From Callorhinus ursinus (lineage: Eukaryota > Chordata > Mammalia > Carnivora > Otariidae): 64,000 nt of DNA. The stretch is taken from positions 532,010 to 596,009 of the forward strand of contig NW_020313165.1 in assembly GCF_003265705.1 (NCBI RefSeq). Direction: 5' to 3'. The notes beneath the pieces are model-generated. The model did no database searches and was not told the DNA's origin. It was given only the letters and a program-made list of their open reading frames with translations. Positions 50,150 to 60,793 of the stretch are shown here, in pieces. Both the position numbers and the translations under genes were made by a program. How positions within the stretch are numbered: the stretch's first letter is position 1; each line of letters begins with the position of its first letter.

Positions 50150-50450
50150 CTTGCATCCCGCGGAGCGCACGGCGTTTCCCTAAAAGTAACTTTGAATAGG
50201 CACTGGAGGGAAGCAAAGTGGAACAGTCATGAACCAAAACGCGAACTTACCCGTAATCTGGCAACCCGGCCTCCGTAGCCCGACTGCAAGCGCCTCCACC
50301 TGAGGAGCCCTGTAGCCGGAGCAGCTGCAAGCTCCTCCCAGTTGTCGCGAGACTGGCTAGCATCGCGAGACCTGTCCGCTTGTCCCCGGCGGCCGGAGCC
50401 CTCTCCCGGCGGCATGGGTGGGCTCTGGCCTCCGGTTTGGAGGCGTGTAG
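50150..50450. promoter_or_regulatory. Bidirectional CpG-rich promoter of STXBP4 and COX11
   Basis: A sharp rise in G+C and CpG begins near 50.04 kb and lasts to about 50.85 kb, in a window that is otherwise AT-rich. The STXBP4 donor (50251) and the COX11 ATG (50414) are only about 160 bp apart and point away from each other. No TATA box is evident. Two copies of TCGCGAGAC sit at 50345-50353 and 50363-50371. TCGCGAGA is the core of a palindromic element (TCTCGCGAGA) known from TATA-less CpG-island promoters. Start sites are inferred, not seen. Confidence 0.8.
50251..50340 (-). other. STXBP4: STXBP4 non-coding first exon (5' UTR), TSS side approximate
   Basis: On the minus strand a strong donor ACGG/GTAAGT lies at 50251/50250 inside the CpG island. 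No open reading frame joins it to the ATG at 38193, so it would be a 5' UTR exon spliced over 12 kb to the first coding exon. The upper boundary is a guess based on the COX11 ATG at 50414. Confidence 0.5.
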
Positions 50451-50776
50451 TTTTCTGTCGCTGGCGCTGGAACCACCCTGGGTCCCCGACCAGGATTGCC
50501 GAGAGGGTAGAGCCGTGTCTCAGGCCGGGAAGGAGTGGGACAGGAAGTGCTGAGAGGGGGCAGAGGCGGCTTGGGACATGGAGGTGCTCGAACCCTGGCC
50601 GGGAGCTGGCCCTGCAGCCGTCAAGGCGGCCGAAGAGCACGAACCCTTTCACGCGCGCGCAGGAGGAAGACTGGCGGCGTCGGAACAAGACGGTCCTCAC
50701 GTACGTGGCCGCGGCCGCCGTGGGCATGCTGGGGGCGTCCTACGCCGCCGTGCCCCTTTATCGGCTCTATTGCCAG
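50414..50776 (+). CDS. COX11: COX11 exon 1 (presequence and membrane anchor)
   Basis: The exon encodes residues 1-121, from MGGLWPPVW to PLYRLYCQ, and ends at CAG/GTAGGG. It is GC-rich and part of the CpG island. Arg-rich residues 8-55 fit mitochondrial targeting; [19 protein letters not shown] is the membrane span. Alternative-frame openings here are shadows created by the high G+C. Confidence 0.96.
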
Positions 50777-53700
50777 GTAGGGGCCGGTGCTGCCTCCTGG
50801 GCGGTGTCATCAGGAGGGGCGGAGGTGCAGTACAGGTCCCTGGATAGCGATCGCTCCTCCGTGTCGTGTTGAAGGGTCTGAGGTTGGCTACCAGAGAGGA
50901 AACAGGCTTTAAAAAGTACTTGCCCAAGCTTACCAGAAGTTGTTAGTGGTAAAGCTAAGAACCCAAGCCCCTACAGCAGTCGTGCTTATACCAACCACAC
51001 TTCAGAGTGGAATTCCGTATTTCTGAGCTACACCACCGAAAACGTCCGCAACCTATACTTTGCTCTCCAGCAATCTGCCTTACCCTTTGGCAGCTCACAC
51101 AGGTGTTCGCTTCTGAAATATAAAGTATATTAGTACATTCCTTCTCTGAACCATGTATGGTTTATGTGCGAAGGTTAACCCTGGAAATGGGAGTATGCTT
51201 GTAAGTTGGGCTTAAACTGGGAGTATTTTTTTTTTTAAGATTTTATTTGAGAGAGAGAGAGAGCACGAGAGGGGGAAGGGGGGAGGGTCAGGGGGAGAAG
51301 AAGATTCCCCGCTGAGCAGGGAGCCCAGTGTGGGACTCGATCCCGTGACTCCAGGATCACGACCTGAGCTGAAGGCAGTCGCCCAACCAACCGAGCCACC
51401 CAGGCTCCCCAAACTGGGAGTACTTTTAATCCATACAAAGAGGCATGAGTTAGGCGTTTGGGGCTTCCCTCCACTGTTAATACATAAGTATAATCTGCTT
51501 ACCCAGGACCCCTTTTAGATCAGAAACCCTAATGCAGTTCTTCAAGTGTGGTCCCACGGAGAACCACTGGCACATCACCCGGGAACTTGAATGCATGTTG
51601 TTGGGTCAAGCTCCAGAGCTACTGAATCAGAAACTCTGGGGGAGGGGCCCAGCAATCTGTGTTTAATAAGTCCCCGAGCTGATTTTGATGCAGACTAGTA
51701 TTTGAGAACCATAAACAATGGCAGACTTTACGTATTTCACATATATTCTCCGTAATTCTTAAGTAGTAGTTTGCTGCTTTGGCTGGGCATTAGGTTTACT
51801 AGTTGAGCTGCTTTAATAAACATGTTAGGGCTCCCTCACCCCAGAGATTCTGATTAGGTCTGGGAGAGGGCCAGGAATTTGTTTAAGAAACATAAGTGAG
51901 ACCTATATTCACTTCATTCACTAAGTGTTTGAGAGTGGTTCTCCCAACTTTGTTGTGGGGGGAAACATCTGGAGAGCTTTTCAAAATCCTGACACCCAGG
52001 TCACATCCCTAACCAATTAAATAACTCGGAGTGGGAGTCGGGCATTTGTAATTTTTTAAAGATTCGTCAGGTGATCCCAGTGTGTAGCAAAGTTTGGGAA
52101 TCACTGGTTAACTGACAGTATTGCTAATGCCTGGCTTCTCCTCTCCTTTTGGAGATTAACTTGCCATTAATTTCCATAATGACTAAAACAGCAGAAGTCA
52201 AAAGGACTTGTCAGTCTCCTAATACTAGCGTTTATGGGGTATGCAGTAGCTTGATTTGGGAAGATGAATATAGAATGTGAATTAGTTTTCATCAGAGGGC
52301 AGTCTGGACCTAGCACGAATCCCCAGACTAGCAGTTGGTTAAATCATAAACAAAACTGAATCCAAAATAACAAGTATAAATCTCCACGAACCATGAGGAG
52401 GAAGGGGTCAGTTTTATTCTTCAGGCTAGGGATGCCCCTGCACAGGACAGACATTACCCCTCTCCCCACCAAAAAAAAAAAAAAAAAAAAATCCAGAAAA
52501 ACCCAAAGAATTATCCAGCCCGAAATGCCATTAGTGGCAAAGTTGAGAAACCCTGTTTCACACTGAGGTGAATGACAGTATTTTGTGCATGTGTGTGCAA
52601 ATGCAGGGCAGGACAATAAAAATTGTAATTTGTAATCCTAAACTTAAATCAAGTTGTGTGTTACATAGTGACATTTCCAAAGGAGCCTCTCTTTCACTTT
52701 TGGAATCACAGAACTTTAGAACCAAAAATAAGAATTATATAAACAGCTTAATACAGTGACCTCACATTTTTTGAGTATGGAAACTGTAGCCCCCTAAAAG
52801 TAAGATTTATTCAGTTTTTGGAGCTAGTTAGTGGCAGAACTAGAATAGAGCCCAGGACATATTCTCATTGCCCTTTTCTATTCTTAAGTTCTCTATCAAA
52901 TTTGCAAATTTGAAGAACCTAATATTCAAAGACTGCCTGTCAGAATACATTAAGGAATCTTGATTCAAGTGACTCAAATTCCTCAAGAGTTATGTATTAA
53001 AACTTAAGCATTATAGCTCTTTTCGGCAGAAAATATACTTATTAAACAAAGATAAAGTCTTCCCCTAGCAGCTTTTAGGTTTATAATGTAATTCAGTAAT
53101 GTTGCATGGCAGTTGAGTGCAGTTAGTTGACTTGTGTAATACGTGGAAGATAGTAATACTACATTTTGCTGGGAGTCTTCCCCTAGCCTCAAATTTGGTA
53201 TTTTTTTCCTAGTATAGTAACAGATTAATTACCCGGAGACCAGAATTCTGGCAACCTCAAGCATCAGAAGAATGATGACCCTGGAAGTAAGGATTTTTTT
53301 TTAAACATCTCTGATGATAAGGAGATAATTAGTGGCAATGAAGATAGGCAAGAAATGTCAGACACAGATTACTCTGATGTCTTGTGATTGATTCAGTTGC
53401 CAAAGGGATCAGTTTTTCTGATTAACCAATGATATTTATAAAAGCTATACTATACAAAGTACAGAAAAAAATTAAAAAAAACACTTACCAACATGGAAAA
53501 ATACTTATGATGCTTGAGAAAAGCAGAGTACAGAAGTGAAACTACCAACTAATCTATGCTATAAAAGTTACGGTATGGAAAAGGATCAGACAGGACTGTG
53601 GATAATGGAATTACTTAGTTTCATTGAAATGATAGGGTTGTGGGTAATTTTTACTTCTATTAATGACTAATAGTATATATGAAACGCTGGCAATAAGTAG

Positions 53701-56700
53701 AAATATGTTTAATGGAAAGTTAAGCTAAAATTCTGAGCTGTATATTATCAGTGAGGAGTCTGCTTTCTCTCAAATGACTCATTTTTTACTATGTCCAATA
53801 ACCCAGTGATTACTGAAAAAATATAAGTGATTCTAATAAATATAGGCCCTTGACACCCCAAAGGTGGTCAGGCCACCGACACATTCATAAGTGATGAGTG
53901 ACAGTATATAAACTGGGCTTCTACTAGATTGTTTTTAAAATTTTTTTATCCAATAAATTGTCACCTGAAAGTACTGTTTGACATACTATCCTTAATATTC
54001 TTAATATCTTTAATGCCTAGACTACTGGTCTTGGAGGATCAGCAGTAGCAGGTCATGCATCAGACCAGATTGAAAACATGTTGCCTGTTAAGGATCGAAT
54101 TATTAAAGTCACCTTTAATGCAGATGTGCATGCAAGTCTCCAGTGGAATTTTAGACCGCAGCAAACAGAAATATATGTAAGTGACTGTTAAAAGATTATT
54201 TTTTCATTGTAAAAATTACTTTCTTTCATCACTTAAACTGTTAAACAATTTAGGAAACACTCATGTGAACTTAATCTCAAAATACTAAGACTCCATTAAT
54301 GTAATTTTTATTTTCAGACTTTTTTAAAAATTTTATTTTATTATGTTAGTCACCATAAAATACATCATTAGTTTTTGATGTAGTGATCCACGATTCATTG
54401 TTTGCATATATCACCCAGTGAGTGCTCCATGTAGTACGTGCCCTCCTTAATACCCATGACTAGGCTAACCCATCCCCCCACCCTCCTACCCTCTAAAACC
54501 CTGTTTGTTTCTGAGTCCACAGTCTCTCATGGTTCGTCTTTCCCTCCGATTTCCCCCCCTTCATTTTTCCCTTCCTTCTCCTAATGTCCTCCATGCTCTT
54601 CCTTATGTTCCACAAATAAGTGAAACCATATAGTTGACTTTCTCTGCTTGACTTATTTCACTTAGTATAATCTCCTCCAGTCCCATCCATGTTGATATAA
54701 AAGTTGGGTATTCATCCTTTCTGATGGCTGAGTAATATTCCATTGTAGATATGGACCACATCTTCTTTATCCATTCATCTGTTGAACGGCATCTCGGCTC
54801 TTTCCACAGTTCGGCTGTTGTGGACATTGCTGCTATGAACATTGGGGTGCATATGGCCCTTCTTTGCACTACATCTGTGTCTTTGGGGTAAATACCCAGG
54901 AATGCAATTGCTGGGTCATAGGGTAGCTCTATTTTTAATTTTTTGAGGCACCTCCACGCTGTTTTCCAAAGTGGCTGTACCAACTTGCATTCCCACCAAC
55001 AGTGTAAGAGGGTTCCCCTTTCTCCACAACCTCTCCAACATTTGTTGTTTCTTGCCTTGTCAATTTTTGCCATTCTAACTGGTGTAAGGTGGTATCTCAA
55101 TGTGGTTTTGATTTGAATTTCCCTGATGGCTAATGATGATGAACACTTTTTAATGTGTCAGCCATTTGTATGTCTTCTTTGGAGAAGTGTCTGTTCATGT
55201 CTTTTGCCCATTTTTTGATTTGATTATTTGCTTTTTGGGTGTTGAGTTTGAGAAGTTCATTATAGATCTTGGATACCAGCCCTTTATCTGTAGTGTCACT
55301 GCAAATACCTTCTCCCATTCTGTGGGTTGCCTCTGTTTTGTTGACTGTTTCCTTTGCTGTGCAGAAGCTTTTTATCTTGATGAAGTCCCCAAAGTTCATT
55401 TTTGCTTTTGTTTCACTAGCCTTTGGAGATGTATCTTGAAAGCAGTTGCTGTGGCTGATGTCAAAGAGGTTACTGCCTATGTTCTCCTCTAGGATTTTGA
55501 TCGATTCCTGTCTCATGTTGAGGTCTTTCATCCATTTTGAGTTTATCTTTGTGTATGGTGTTAGAGAATGGTCAAGTTTCATTCTTCTGCATGTGGCTGT
55601 CCAATTTTCCCAGCACCATTTATTGAAGAGACTCTTTTCTCCATTGCATATTTTTTCCTGCTTTGACGAAGATTATTTGACCATAGAGTTGAGGGTCCAT
55701 ATCTGGGCTCTCTATTCTGTTCCATGCGTCTATATGTCTGTTTTTGTGCCAGTACCATACTGTCTTGGTGATCACTGCTTTGTAGTATAGCTTGAAATCA
55801 GGCAACAAGATGTCCCCAGCGTTTTCTTTTCAACTTTCCTTGGCGATTCAGGGTCTTTTCTGATTCCATACACATTTTAGGATTGTTTGTTCCAGCACTT
55901 TGAAAAATGTCATTGGAATTTTGATCAGGATGGCATTGAAGGCATAGATTGCTCTGGGTAGCATAGACATTTTAACAATGTTTGTTCTTGGGGCGCCTGG
56001 GTGGCTCAGTCGTTAAGCGTCTGCCTTCGGCTCAGGTCATGATCCCAGGGTCCTGGGATCGAGTCCCGCATCGGGCTCCCCGCTCCGCGGGAAGCCTGCT
56101 TCTCCCTCTCCCACTCCCCCTGCTTGTGTTCCCTCTCTCGCTGTGTCTCTCTCTGTCAAATAAATAAAATCTTAAAAAAAAAAAAAAAAAAGTTTGTTCT
56201 TCCGATCCATGAGCATGGAATGTTTTTCCATCTTTTTGTGTCTTCAGTTTCTTCCATGAGTGTTCTATAGTTTCTAGAGTATAGATCCTTTACCTCTTTG
56301 GTTAGGTTTACTCCGAGGTATCTTATGGTTTTTGGTGCTATTGTAAATGAAATCGTTTCTCTAATTTCTCTTTCTACAGTTGCATTGTTAGTGTATAAGA
56401 AAGCAATTGATTTCTGTGCATTGATTTTGTATCCTGCCAGATTACTGAATTGCTGTATGAGTTCTAGTAATTTGGGGGTGGAGTCTTTTAGATTTTCCAC
56501 ATAAAGTATCATGTCATCTGCAAAAAGAGAGTTAGACTTCTTCTTTGCCAATTTGAATACCTTTAATTTATTTTTGTTGTCTGATTGCTGTTGCTAGGAC
56601 TTCCAGTACTGTGTTGAACAATAGTGGCGAGAGTGGGCATCCTTGTCACGTTCCTGATCTTAAGGGAAAGGCTCTCAGCTTTTCCCCATTGAGGATGATA

Positions 56701-58728
56701 TTTGCTGTCTCAGACTACTTTTGACAGTGCCCTATACCTAATGTAACAGTATACTTCAAGTTATATGATACTCTAGTAAAAGTCAGTTTGGAACAATGGA
56801 AAATGTCATCTGTTCTTATTAGAGTCATATTAAGAATTCACTCTCTGATGCTATGTAGTTGACTTTCCCTCAGGTATAAATAAAGGGGGAAAGTTGAAAA
56901 TCATTGGTTAGAATGAAAAATAGTTTACGGATTTAGATTAAAAATATCCCTGTCTCAAAAAAAAAAAATTGAGAAGCTTTGAAGTAATCATATTAAATAG
57001 TCGTGTTCTATTTCAGAAAAGCCATACCTTAAGTTTCCTAAAGTCTTAACTGGAGTCCTAGAGGATTTAATTGAAATTATTTCATGAGCTGAGGAATAGC
57101 CAGAAAAGCTTCACTGTGACCCTTGTTGGAAAACCCTTATAAATATTGGTGTTCCCCGCCCCAGGTTAGTAAACATTACTGAATCTCTTCAGTGATTGAG
57201 GGTTTTATAGGTTATGATTTTTAACATTCTAATCACATAGTAGTGTATAAGATAATAATGGCTGAATTGGTACAAATAACGGAATCCTTTAGAAATCTAT
57301 TTTTTTTAAAGCCTTGCAAGTTTTAAAAAAATGTGTTCTCTCAAGAGTATTCGTGCTTTTTGGTCAAGTAAAAGTTCTATTCAGTCAGTTTTATTCTGGT
57401 TATAAGTTTAATTTACTCTAGTTGGTAACCTCTTAAAAAGAATCTTTGTCAGTCATAGGATATTTAGGTAAAGTGTTAAGGAGTCAGACTTGGGCTGTGA
57501 TAGGCTTGGCTCTCCTTGAACATTTTAAATAATTTAATTTACAGATTATTGCTTGAAGACTTCAGATATACAAAAGGACAATCCACAATTAATTATGAAT
57601 AGAGCACTGGTTCCACTGACACATGCAAGTAAAATTTGAAAACCAGATATTCATGGGTAGTATTCACAATTTATTTTGCTGACCCTCAATATTAGTTTAA
57701 AGTATTGTGGTCTGATTAGATAAAATAATATGACTAATTTATTAGGGAAAGGAGGAGCTGTGAGATTTGAAGTATTGATAATGTATATTTCCTTAAAACA
57801 GGTAGTGCCAGGAGAGACTGCACTGGCGTTTTATAAAGCTAAGAATCCTACAGACAAACCAGTAATTGGAATTTCTACCTACAATGTTGTACCATTTGAA
57901 GCTGGACAGTATTTCAATAAAATACAGGTACAGCTTAATATATGCAAACTTTAGTACTAAACTTACTGCAATGTTTAGTAGAAGCCAGTTTCTGAAAATT
58001 CATTTCTTCTAAACATTAAACTTTTCTTCCATTGCTTAGAACAGATGAACCAAATGGGTATCTCTTTTTAAAATTAGAAGAAGAGGAACGGGGTGCCTGG
58101 GTGGCTCAGTTGGTTAAACGTTGGAGTCTTGATTTTGGTTCAGGTCATGATCTCAGGGTCATGGGATCGAACCTCGCAGTGGGCTCTGTGCTCAGCTGGG
58201 AGTCTGCTTCAGATTCTCTCCCCCACTCTCCATCTGCGTCTTCCCCCCCCACCAAATTTGTTGAGTCTCAATATTTTTTTTTTTAATTTTTTAAGATTTT
58301 ATGAGAGAGAGCATGTGTGCACGCTCACAAGGGGAGGGGCAGAGGGAGAAGCAGACTCCCTGCTGAGTACGGGGAGCCCATTGAGTCTCAAAGCAAAAAT
58401 CAAATATGTTGTCATTCTGTCACAGAACTTAGATTATAAATTTTTTATAATATTTAATTGTACACTTAATAAAGCTAAGAAATGGACCATTATTAATATT
58501 TCTTTTCTAATAGAAACTAAACAAATACCTTTTTATAACTTCTAGTGCTTCTGTTTTGAGGAACAAAGGCTTAATCCACAAGAGGAAGTAGATATGCCAG
58601 TGTTTTTCTACATTGATCCTGAATTTGCTGAAGATCCAAGAATGGTGAATGTTGATCTCATCACTCTTTCCTATACTTTTTTTGAAGCAAAGGAGGGGCA
58701 GCAGTTGCCGGTTCCAGGCTATAATTGA
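50414..58728 (+). CDS. COX11: COX11, cytochrome c oxidase copper chaperone, complete
   Basis: Exons 50414-50776, 54021-54176, 57802-57927 and 58546-58728 join at phase 0 to give 275 codons plus a stop (human 276). COX11 is an inner-membrane protein of mitochondria that delivers copper to the CuB site of COX1 during complex IV assembly. Residues 1-75 are Arg-rich, as expected of a presequence. One membrane span covers about 93-113. Cys120 follows the span, and the conserved copper-binding CFCF motif is at 216-219. The soluble CtaG/Cox11 beta-domain fills 122-275. The ATG is chosen because MGGLW matches human; no in-frame ATG lies upstream. Introns hold SINEs and an antisense L1. No break is seen. 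Confidence 0.97.
51226..51410 (-). mobile_element. CAN-SINE in COX11 intron 1
   Basis: Reverse-oriented; target-site duplication AAACTGGGAGTA, about 51214-51225 and 51411-51422. Confidence 0.95.
51536..51718 (-). mobile_element. MER5A-like DNA transposon
   Basis: TTCAAGTGTGGTCCCACGG, ATCAGAAACTCTGGGGGAGG, GGCCCAGCAATCTGTGTTTA and TATTTGAGAACC are MER5A in reverse orientation. Located in COX11 intron 1. Confidence 0.75.
51935..52112 (+). mobile_element. MER5/MER58-like DNA transposon
   Basis: GAGTGGTTCTCCCAACTTTG at one end and TTTGGGAATCACTGG at the other form diverged terminal inverted repeats. The middle has CACCCAGGTCACATCCC. Located in COX11 intron 1. Confidence 0.65.
52425..52562 (+). 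mobile_element. MER20-like DNA transposon, 3' part
   Basis: CACAGGACAGACATTACCCC, AAGAATTATCCAGCCCGAAA and AAGTTGAGAAACCCTG match the end of MER20. A 22-base A run interrupts it. Confidence 0.6.
52750..52890 (-). mobile_element. MIR-like fragment
   Basis: Weak match: GTATGGAAACTGTAGCCCCC and GGAGCTAGTTAGTGGCAGAAC resemble MIR in reverse. Confidence 0.4.
54021..54176 (+). CDS. COX11: COX11 exon 2
   Basis: The exon is 156 nt and encodes [19 protein letters not shown] through QTEIY (residues 122-173). It starts the intermembrane-space domain and includes the conserved [17 protein letters not shown]. Acceptor is AATGCCTAG, donor is TAT/GTAAGT. Confidence 0.96.
54321..56709 (-). mobile_element. 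5'-truncated LINE-1 in COX11 intron 2, antisense
   Basis: On the minus strand this encodes the 3' half of L1 ORF2 in broken pieces: [16 protein letters not shown] near 56510, [17 protein letters not shown], then [16 protein letters not shown] near 55040. The 3' end is at the low coordinate, with a T-rich tract on the plus strand. A short target-site duplication TCAGACT flanks it (54314-54320 and 56710-56716). A CAN-SINE sits inside it at 55990-56191. It is more diverged than the copy at 12630-19890. Confidence 0.9.
55990..56191 (+). mobile_element. CAN-SINE inside the COX11-intron L1
   Basis: Target-site duplication GTTTGTTCTT at 55980-55989 and 56192-56201. Young subfamily with an 18-base A tail. 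Confidence 0.95.
56717..57801 (+). other. COX11 intron 2, right part
   Basis: Non-repetitive AT-rich sequence with no supported feature up to the exon 3 acceptor. Confidence 0.6.
57802..57927 (+). CDS. COX11: COX11 exon 3
   Basis: The exon is 126 nt and encodes [16 protein letters not shown] through GQYFNKIQ (residues 174-215). Acceptor is CTTAAAACAG, donor is CAG/GTACAG. The exon ends immediately before the CFCF copper-binding motif. Confidence 0.96.
58090..58255 (+). mobile_element. CAN-SINE in COX11 intron 3
   Basis: Head GGGTGCCTGGGTGGCTCAG; the tail is C-rich then ACCAAATTTG, without a long A run. Confidence 0.88.
58272..58380 (-). mobile_element. Truncated CAN-SINE in COX11 intron 3
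   Basis: Reverse-oriented; T tract then GAGAGAGCATG..., ending at GGGGAGCCCA. Target-site duplication TTGAGTCTCAA at 58261-58271 and 58381-58391. The tRNA-like head is missing. Confidence 0.9.
58546..58728 (+). CDS. COX11: COX11 exon 4 (CFCF copper site and stop)
   Basis: The exon is 183 nt. It opens directly with the copper-binding CFCFEEQ (Cys216, Cys218) and runs to LPVPGYN and TGA at 58726. The acceptor is AACTTCTAG. Near-identity with human includes [14 protein letters not shown] and [15 protein letters not shown] pair of oppositely oriented SINEs ends 165 bp upstream of its acceptor. Confidence 0.96.
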   Translation, partial: CFCFEEQRLNPQEEVDMPVFFYIDPEFAEDPRMVNVDLITLSYTFFEAKEGQQLPVPGYN

Positions 58729-58994
58729 AGTCAGCACCTAAGTCTTGCTTCAGATTTGTGATTTTTGAAAAATCATGTATTTGTATCTAGTCTTCTCAGG
58801 GGAGAAATATTCTACAGTAATGTGAAGCTATTTTAAATATTATTTAATGCTGGTTTTTTTTTTCCCCAACTAATTTACCCTACTTAAAATTGAATGGTTT
58901 GTCATAAGGAATCCACATGCCTATTTAGAATATATGACTGTTCAAAACCATAGAGTAATATAAAGTAATATTAAAAGTAATACTGATAAATAAT

Positions 58995-59000
58995 AATAAA
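58995..59000 (+). terminator. COX11: COX11 proximal poly(A) signal AATAAA
   Basis: A canonical hexamer lies 270 nt after the stop, in an AATAATAAAAG context. Use is inferred. Confidence 0.4.
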
Positions 59001-59356
59001 AGAAACTGTTTCTTAAATATGTAGGCATGGACTTGATGGTTCAATTTAATTCTATTTGCTCCCCTTACAGATTACTAGCCCTTCATACTTGTAGCAGTGA
59101 GTATTTTTATTATTCCCAGGGTTATTTGTTTTAGGGTCCAGGTCATAACTTCTGCCCATTTTTATTATTTCTAAAATAGTTGGTTACTACTTTCTTTTAC
59201 TGTGGATAGTCACTACTTTAAAAGCTCAAAATGGAAGAAGAATCACTGAGCCCTAACAGCTTGCCCAGAGATTACATTCTGACTTAAGATTTGACTATTT
59301 TTCCTTTAGGCTCTAGGGCTATTTTATATTCTGAAATTTTGGCATCATGAAAATGA

Positions 59357-59362
59357 AATAAA
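59357..59362 (+). terminator. COX11: COX11 distal poly(A) signal AATAAA
   Basis: A canonical hexamer (GAAATAAAATGC) lies 630 nt after the stop, with T-rich and TG-containing sequence (AAATGTTTACT) downstream. Use is inferred. Confidence 0.45.
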
Positions 59363-59558
59363 ATGCACAAATGTTTACTAGGATTATAGCATTTCCTATG
59401 ATAGTTCAAGTCCCTGAATGTTAAAATGTTTAAGTGTGGAATTGTGAAGACTCACATCAGAAGTTCTATGAACAAACTCTGTAAAAAAAAAAAAAAATGT
59501 ATTAAATTGTTTTAATAGTAATTTGTCATTGTAATTTATGACATAAATGAATGCACAA

Positions 59559-59564
59559 TTTATT
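59559..59564 (-). terminator. TOM1L1: Candidate TOM1L1 poly(A) signal
   Basis: The plus strand reads TTTATT, i.e. AATAAA for the minus-strand transcript, in a CAGAATAAATTG context. It is about 200 bp from the distal COX11 signal on the other strand, giving closely convergent 3' ends. Confidence 0.4.
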
Positions 59565-60245
59565 CTGAATGTTTTCCAGTAGTGTTTGTTCCAAATAGAA
59601 ATATTTGTTCCAATAGGAATATTAATACTCCAAATAGTAAAAAGGGGAGAAAAAAGATCATCTAGTATTATAAAGAATATTTCAAGGCAACTTTATAATA
59701 AAGAGTCCAGTGACCTCTTCAGGGTACCTGAAATATAAATCATGAAGGCTTTTACAAGTTATAATTCTAATTCTAAACAAGTATTATTTATAAAAAAAGT
59801 ACAAATTGACTTTTACATTCAACTTAGTTAAATGAAGGCACTCAATAGTCTTCATAATTATTTTGTAATAAAAATCTTCATCTACTCTTATCACAGCTGT
59901 GTGAGGATTTCTTTTCTAAAGGTAGGAAGCCCTGTGAAACCTAAGATGCTATCATTAAACTACTTGGCCTCAGTACAATGGATTTTTCTTCTGCTGAAGT
60001 TTTAAGTGAATATATGTTAACCCAAGTTCTTTTGAGATAAAGTTTAAACTGTGGTCTGGAAGCATAAATGTTCCTCTGGAACTGTTACTCTTCTGTGAAA
60101 CTTCATTACTGCAGAGGAGGAATGTTCCACCAAGCTTCTGATGTGCTGGTAGGTCTTGTCTTCTGGGCCTCAAAGCTGCATAGGGTCTACCTTCTAGAGA
60201 GTTGGCACCTCTAATGTAGTTAGTGAGCTGGTCATCCACTTTCAC
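59559..60245 (-). other. TOM1L1: Probable TOM1L1 3' UTR exon with a 91-codon open frame
   Basis: A TTTTTATTCTAG acceptor lies at 60246-60247 on the minus strand, 548 nt below the TOM1L1 stop exon's donor. From it a frame opens as VKVDDQLTNYIRGANS and stays open to TGA at 59970-59972. Spliced to the previous exon, the TOM1L1 stop comes first, so this part should be untranslated unless an alternative splice is used. A minus-strand AATAAA at 59559-59564 could end the transcript. Identity of the open frame is unknown. Confidence 0.5.
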
Positions 60246-60793
60246 CTAGAATAAAAAGAATAGCCACCCTTCATTCTTTCCTTTTCTTCCCCCATTCCTA
60301 GATAACAAGAGAGTCACAATCTAATGCAGAAAGGTGGGAATGTACTACTGCCATGGGGGCCGATATGAGGGGAATAAATAAGGTTAATGGGTTACTGGTG
60401 GCCATGCATTCATTAGTAAATAAAATAGGATGACCAATACAGCAAATAGGAAGAATCCAGGCCTATTGGGATGAGCAATGAGTGGGTTTTACCAGTTAAT
60501 AGGTATTAAATATATGTAAAAGATAAATGTCTATTTCAGTGCTAAGAAGTTCTACTGATCATTATTTTTGTTAGCATTAATATTTCTATACCATAAACCA
60601 ACTTCTACATTCCAAAGGTTCATTATTTTTAGCTAACAAGCTCACAAAAATTACAATTTGATGATTAGGAGAAACTCTGTATTAAGATTTCACTCAAAGT
60701 GCCATTATAAAATGTAAATAGTAAAAACAAAGTGACAATTACACTGAAATTCTATAGAATGGGGAATGTAAGTTGTATAAGGTGAAGTCTACC

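Larger units (their letters stand above)
38194..50250 (-). other. STXBP4 first intron
   Basis: Holds SINEs, L1, L2 and MIR copies listed separately. 46.13-46.57 kb resembles the unnamed old repeat at 29.7-30.8 kb (CCAGGCAGAG..., GTGTGGCTGGAACATGGTG, GGCCATGGTGAGGAGCTTGG). 41.3-42.4, 45.0-45.5 and 46.6-47.4 kb show nothing that I recognise. Confidence 0.65.
58729..59362 (+). other. COX11: COX11 3' untranslated region
   Basis: AT-rich sequence follows the stop with no repeat that I recognise. Two AATAAA hexamers on the plus strand are candidate poly(A) signals, at 58995-59000 and 59357-59362. The region between this and the TOM1L1 3' end is only a few hundred bases. Confidence 0.6.

Noticed and set aside
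50227..50727. 166-codon minus-strand frame over the COX11 first exon
   Set aside because: Antisense shadow of the GC-rich COX11 exon 1; it overlaps the STXBP4 first exon but does not join its splice pattern.
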